64,000 nt of DNA, taken from NCBI RefSeq assembly GCF_023078275.1, contig NC_062971.1, positions 3,906,001 through 3,970,000 on the forward strand, written 5' to 3'. The notes below the pieces were generated by a model that saw nothing but the letters and a program-made list of their open reading frames with translations, was not told the origin of the DNA and did no database searches. Below, in pieces: positions 62,431-64,000 of the stretch (the stretch's first letter is position 1; every line of letters begins with the position of its first letter). The translations under genes and the position numbers were made by a program. Source of the DNA: Leguminivora glycinivorella. Its lineage: Eukaryota; Arthropoda; Insecta; Lepidoptera; Tortricidae.

Positions 62431-62591
62431 TGTTACGAACTTTTTTAGTGTTTGTGGTCAAGTTAAATGTCAAAATATTTAAATTTATATTTTGTATTGA
62501 TTGTTATGTTTTTGTATGTCACTCTAGGAATAAATGGCGAAACGTTTCGCCATGACCCTTTACCGGCTCATTATTTATTTAGTTTCCTTCA
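62431..62591 (+). repeat. 3' LTR of BEL/Pao element
   Basis: Identical to 57099-57259 and followed by the CAACT duplication. AATAAA lies at 62529-62534 and the palindrome at 62534-62553. Confidence 0.93.
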
Positions 62592-62708
62592 CAACTTTTT
62601 GAGGGGACGGCGTAACGTACCCCCAGCGGTTGCAACGTCCACCACCCTGTTTACGCCATCTTTTCCGGGAAACATATTCGTTATCCTTCCTTTTGGCCAT
62701 GTTCCGCA

Positions 62709-62907
62709 TGAAAAAGACGGAGATGGACTGTATGGAACTAATTACGAATGATAACTGCTGTTTACCTTTTAAATGTATATTTAATAAATATTATGAGATT
62801 ACAAAACCAAACACAATCAATGACAATTTATAACTAAAAAAAACATATGCCAAATTGACAGGAAAAATCTATACTACATATTTCAATTCTGCAAAGAATT
62901 TGGAACA
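62709..62907 (+). repeat. 200-bp direct repeat flanking the BEL element, copy 2
   Basis: The partner of 56804-57004, with about three small differences. Confidence 0.8.
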
Positions 62908-63130
62908 AATGTTGTCACTGAAAAGTAATGAATAAATCTTTATTATTACAAAACATTAAATAATTATGTATTTTTGAACCTTTTAATGCCTAATTTTCCA
63001 AATTTTGAGAAATAAATACAGTTTCGGTTATTAACCGGTTAGAGACTATAAAAACCGGTTTTTAATAGAGGCCAAAAAGTCTCGGTTAACCGGTTTTTCG
63101 GTTAACCGGTTAACCGGTTTGCACACCCTT

Positions 63131-63238
63131 GCCAGCCTCTCGCCTACGCCACAATTTAACCCATATCCCATAGTCGCCTTCTACGACACCCACGGGAAGA
63201 AAGGGGGTGGTGAAATTCTTAACCCGTCACCACGCAGG
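63131..63238. repeat. Dispersed repeat (CCCATAGTCGCC type), right part
   Basis: GCCAGCCTCTCGCCTACGCC to CCCGTCACCACGCAGG matches the last ~100 bp of 52893-53130. It starts exactly at the hAT-like right end, so the hAT element seems to have inserted into, or been joined to, this repeat. Confidence 0.65.
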
Positions 63239-63368
63239 AAAGGAGTTTTTAATAATTAATACCAAATAAACTTTTTCTATTTATATTAGAATAAAATGTT
63301 AAAGAGTGTTTACTTGTTATTTTAAGCAGCTCGTAGATAACCCGTGCTTGTTTGATCCTAAGCGGTAA

Positions 63369-63497
63369 CCCACACTCAGGCAATTTCATGTCGCATGTCT
63401 TAAGACGCGGAACGGACGTCAGCGCCACGCCGCCCACGTGTACGTATACGTCCGTTCCGCGTCTCAGGACATGCGTCGCCTGTGTGTGGATGGTCCC
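63369..63497. mobile_element. PIF/Harbinger-type MITE, GGGACC family
   Basis: 129 bp flanked by TAA (63366-63368 and 63498-63500). CCACACTCAGG...AAGACGCGGAACGGACG is mirrored by CGTCCGTTCCGCGTCTCAGG...GTGTGTGGATGGTCCC. The left end lacks the terminal GGGACCAT. Confidence 0.68.
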
Positions 63498-63568
63498 TAA
63501 TAGTCTTTTATAACTATTTATCTACAATAACTACAGATTCTTACGTATCATATAAGCAATAATAGGTA

Positions 63569-63704
63569 CAGTCAACTAATTGGAACCCTAGGCCACTCTA
63601 CAACCATGTCAAAGTGACACGCAGTAAGAGATTTCTTACAATCTGATTTCTAATGTCACTGTGACATAGTTCTACAGTGGCCTAGGGTTCCAATTGGTTG
63701 ACTG
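63569..63704. mobile_element. TA-flanked MITE, CAGTCAACC family, copy 2
   Basis: 136 bp with TA on both sides. Its inverted ends (CAGTCAACTAATTGGAACCC against the complement of GGGTTCCAATTGGTTGACTG) are longer and cleaner than in the copy at 43916-44044. Confidence 0.84.
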
Positions 63705-63922
63705 TACTTCGGTAGGTACATACAGGTACATGTTTCTTATACAATGGCATTATTAACATACGATTATTCATACATATAATATATGCGCATTGTTTTTAAA
63801 TGTAAGTACATCATCTGTACACGGCCATAAGTCACGAGCGGTGATAAGTAGCAATCTAGCAATGCATCATCCTTTGTCTTCAAAATGGTTGTTGTTTATG
63901 TAGGTACTTTGAAACCTTTAAA

Positions 63923-64000
63923 GGTTCAGCCACACTAGGGTGTTTTGATAGCGTAGCGTTAGCGGGGCGGAATGCGAGCGCATTCAGAGCGGATCAGCGG
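63923..64000. repeat. GCGTTTTGA TIR element cut by the window end
   Basis: AAGGTTCAGCCACACTAGGG and GATAGCGTAGCGTTAGCGG are the left end of the family. The element continues beyond 64000. Confidence 0.55.

Larger units (their letters stand above)
57099..62591 (+). mobile_element. BEL/Pao LTR retrotransposon, defective
   Basis: Identical 161-bp LTRs (57099-57259, 62431-62591) with a 5-bp duplication CAACT (57094-57098 and 62592-62596). The domain series Gag, three zinc knuckles, DUF1758-type protease, BEL-type RT, A17-like region, RNase H, integrase and DUF5641 is diagnostic of BEL/Pao. The polyprotein is a single frame in intact members. Here it is broken by TAG at 57763, TGA at 59587, a frameshift near 61285 and TAA at 61712. 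Perfect LTR identity with so many lesions argues that a defective RNA was mobilised in trans. Confidence 0.95.
55052..63130. mobile_element. hAT-like element ends enclosing a nested stack
   Basis: The left end TAGGGTATGCAAAAACCGG and the right end (complement AAGGGTGTGCAAACCGGTT) are inverted repeats of about 55 bp. They are rich in AACCGGTTAA motifs and share CCGAGACTTTT at the inner edge. A (C/T)AGGGT(G/A)TGC start with subterminal repeats suggests hAT. Between them lie a Tigger-like element, another TIR element, a 200-bp duplication and a BEL element; without these the body is about 1 kb. No 8-bp target duplication is found, so the two ends might belong to different copies. Confidence 0.5.

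Overview
The window looks like insect DNA, most probably from a moth or butterfly. It is AT-rich, has no prokaryotic gene organisation, and is built almost wholly from layered transposable elements. Several dispersed repeats resemble ones that recur in lepidopteran genomes: LINE tails ending in a QQW-type motif plus (TGA)n, 'AGGGTTCCGTAG' units, 'CCCCGAC...GTCGGGG' units and TIR elements built from GCGTTTTGAGAGC-like ends. That assignment rests on recognition and was not checked by a search. No complete host gene is visible. A few splice-bounded open segments, the best an 84-nt one at 27203-27286 on the minus strand, could be exons of a host gene whose introns fill the window.

Layout. 1-4800: a MITE, LINE relics, and a Harbinger-like MITE split by another repeat. 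4802-7699: a 2.9-kb Ty3/Gypsy-type LTR element with identical 206-bp LTRs, a 5-bp target duplication and one long gag-protease-residual-RT frame, but almost no pol. 7.7-11.4 kb: LINE tails, a recent 79-bp duplication and a TIR element with an 11-bp minisatellite. 11473-14074: a 5'-truncated LINE (minus strand) with open RT and RNase H and a 13-bp target duplication. 15.4-15.8 kb: a LINE relic split by a MITE. 16870-22954: a full-length Ty3/Gypsy element with identical 247-bp LTRs, a 4-bp TSD, gag and pol linked by a canonical -1 slippery heptamer, but YVDN instead of YVDD in its RT. 23-35 kb: relics, MITEs, tandem duplications and a 590-bp inverted repeat around a 1.3-kb spacer. 35.9-40.7 kb: a two-ORF LINE (minus strand) with zinc-knuckle ORF1 and EN-RT-RNase H ORF2, frameshifted once, with a MITE inserted in its stop codon. 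40.7-55 kb: more MITEs and LINE tails. 55052-63130: a nested stack in which hAT-like ends enclose a Tigger-like element, another TIR element, a 200-bp duplication and a 5.5-kb BEL/Pao element (57099-62591) with identical 161-bp LTRs and a 5-bp TSD, but three in-frame stops and one frameshift.

How the parts relate. All three LTR elements carry pairwise identical LTRs, a sign of recent insertion, yet each has a lesion in gag or pol that should block autonomous movement. The window therefore suggests recent mobility by complementation in trans, over an older layer of small DNA transposons and truncated LINEs. Nesting gives relative ages: MITE after LINE at 15.5 kb and 36.1 kb, LINE after TIR element at 26 kb, and BEL after hAT at 57 kb.
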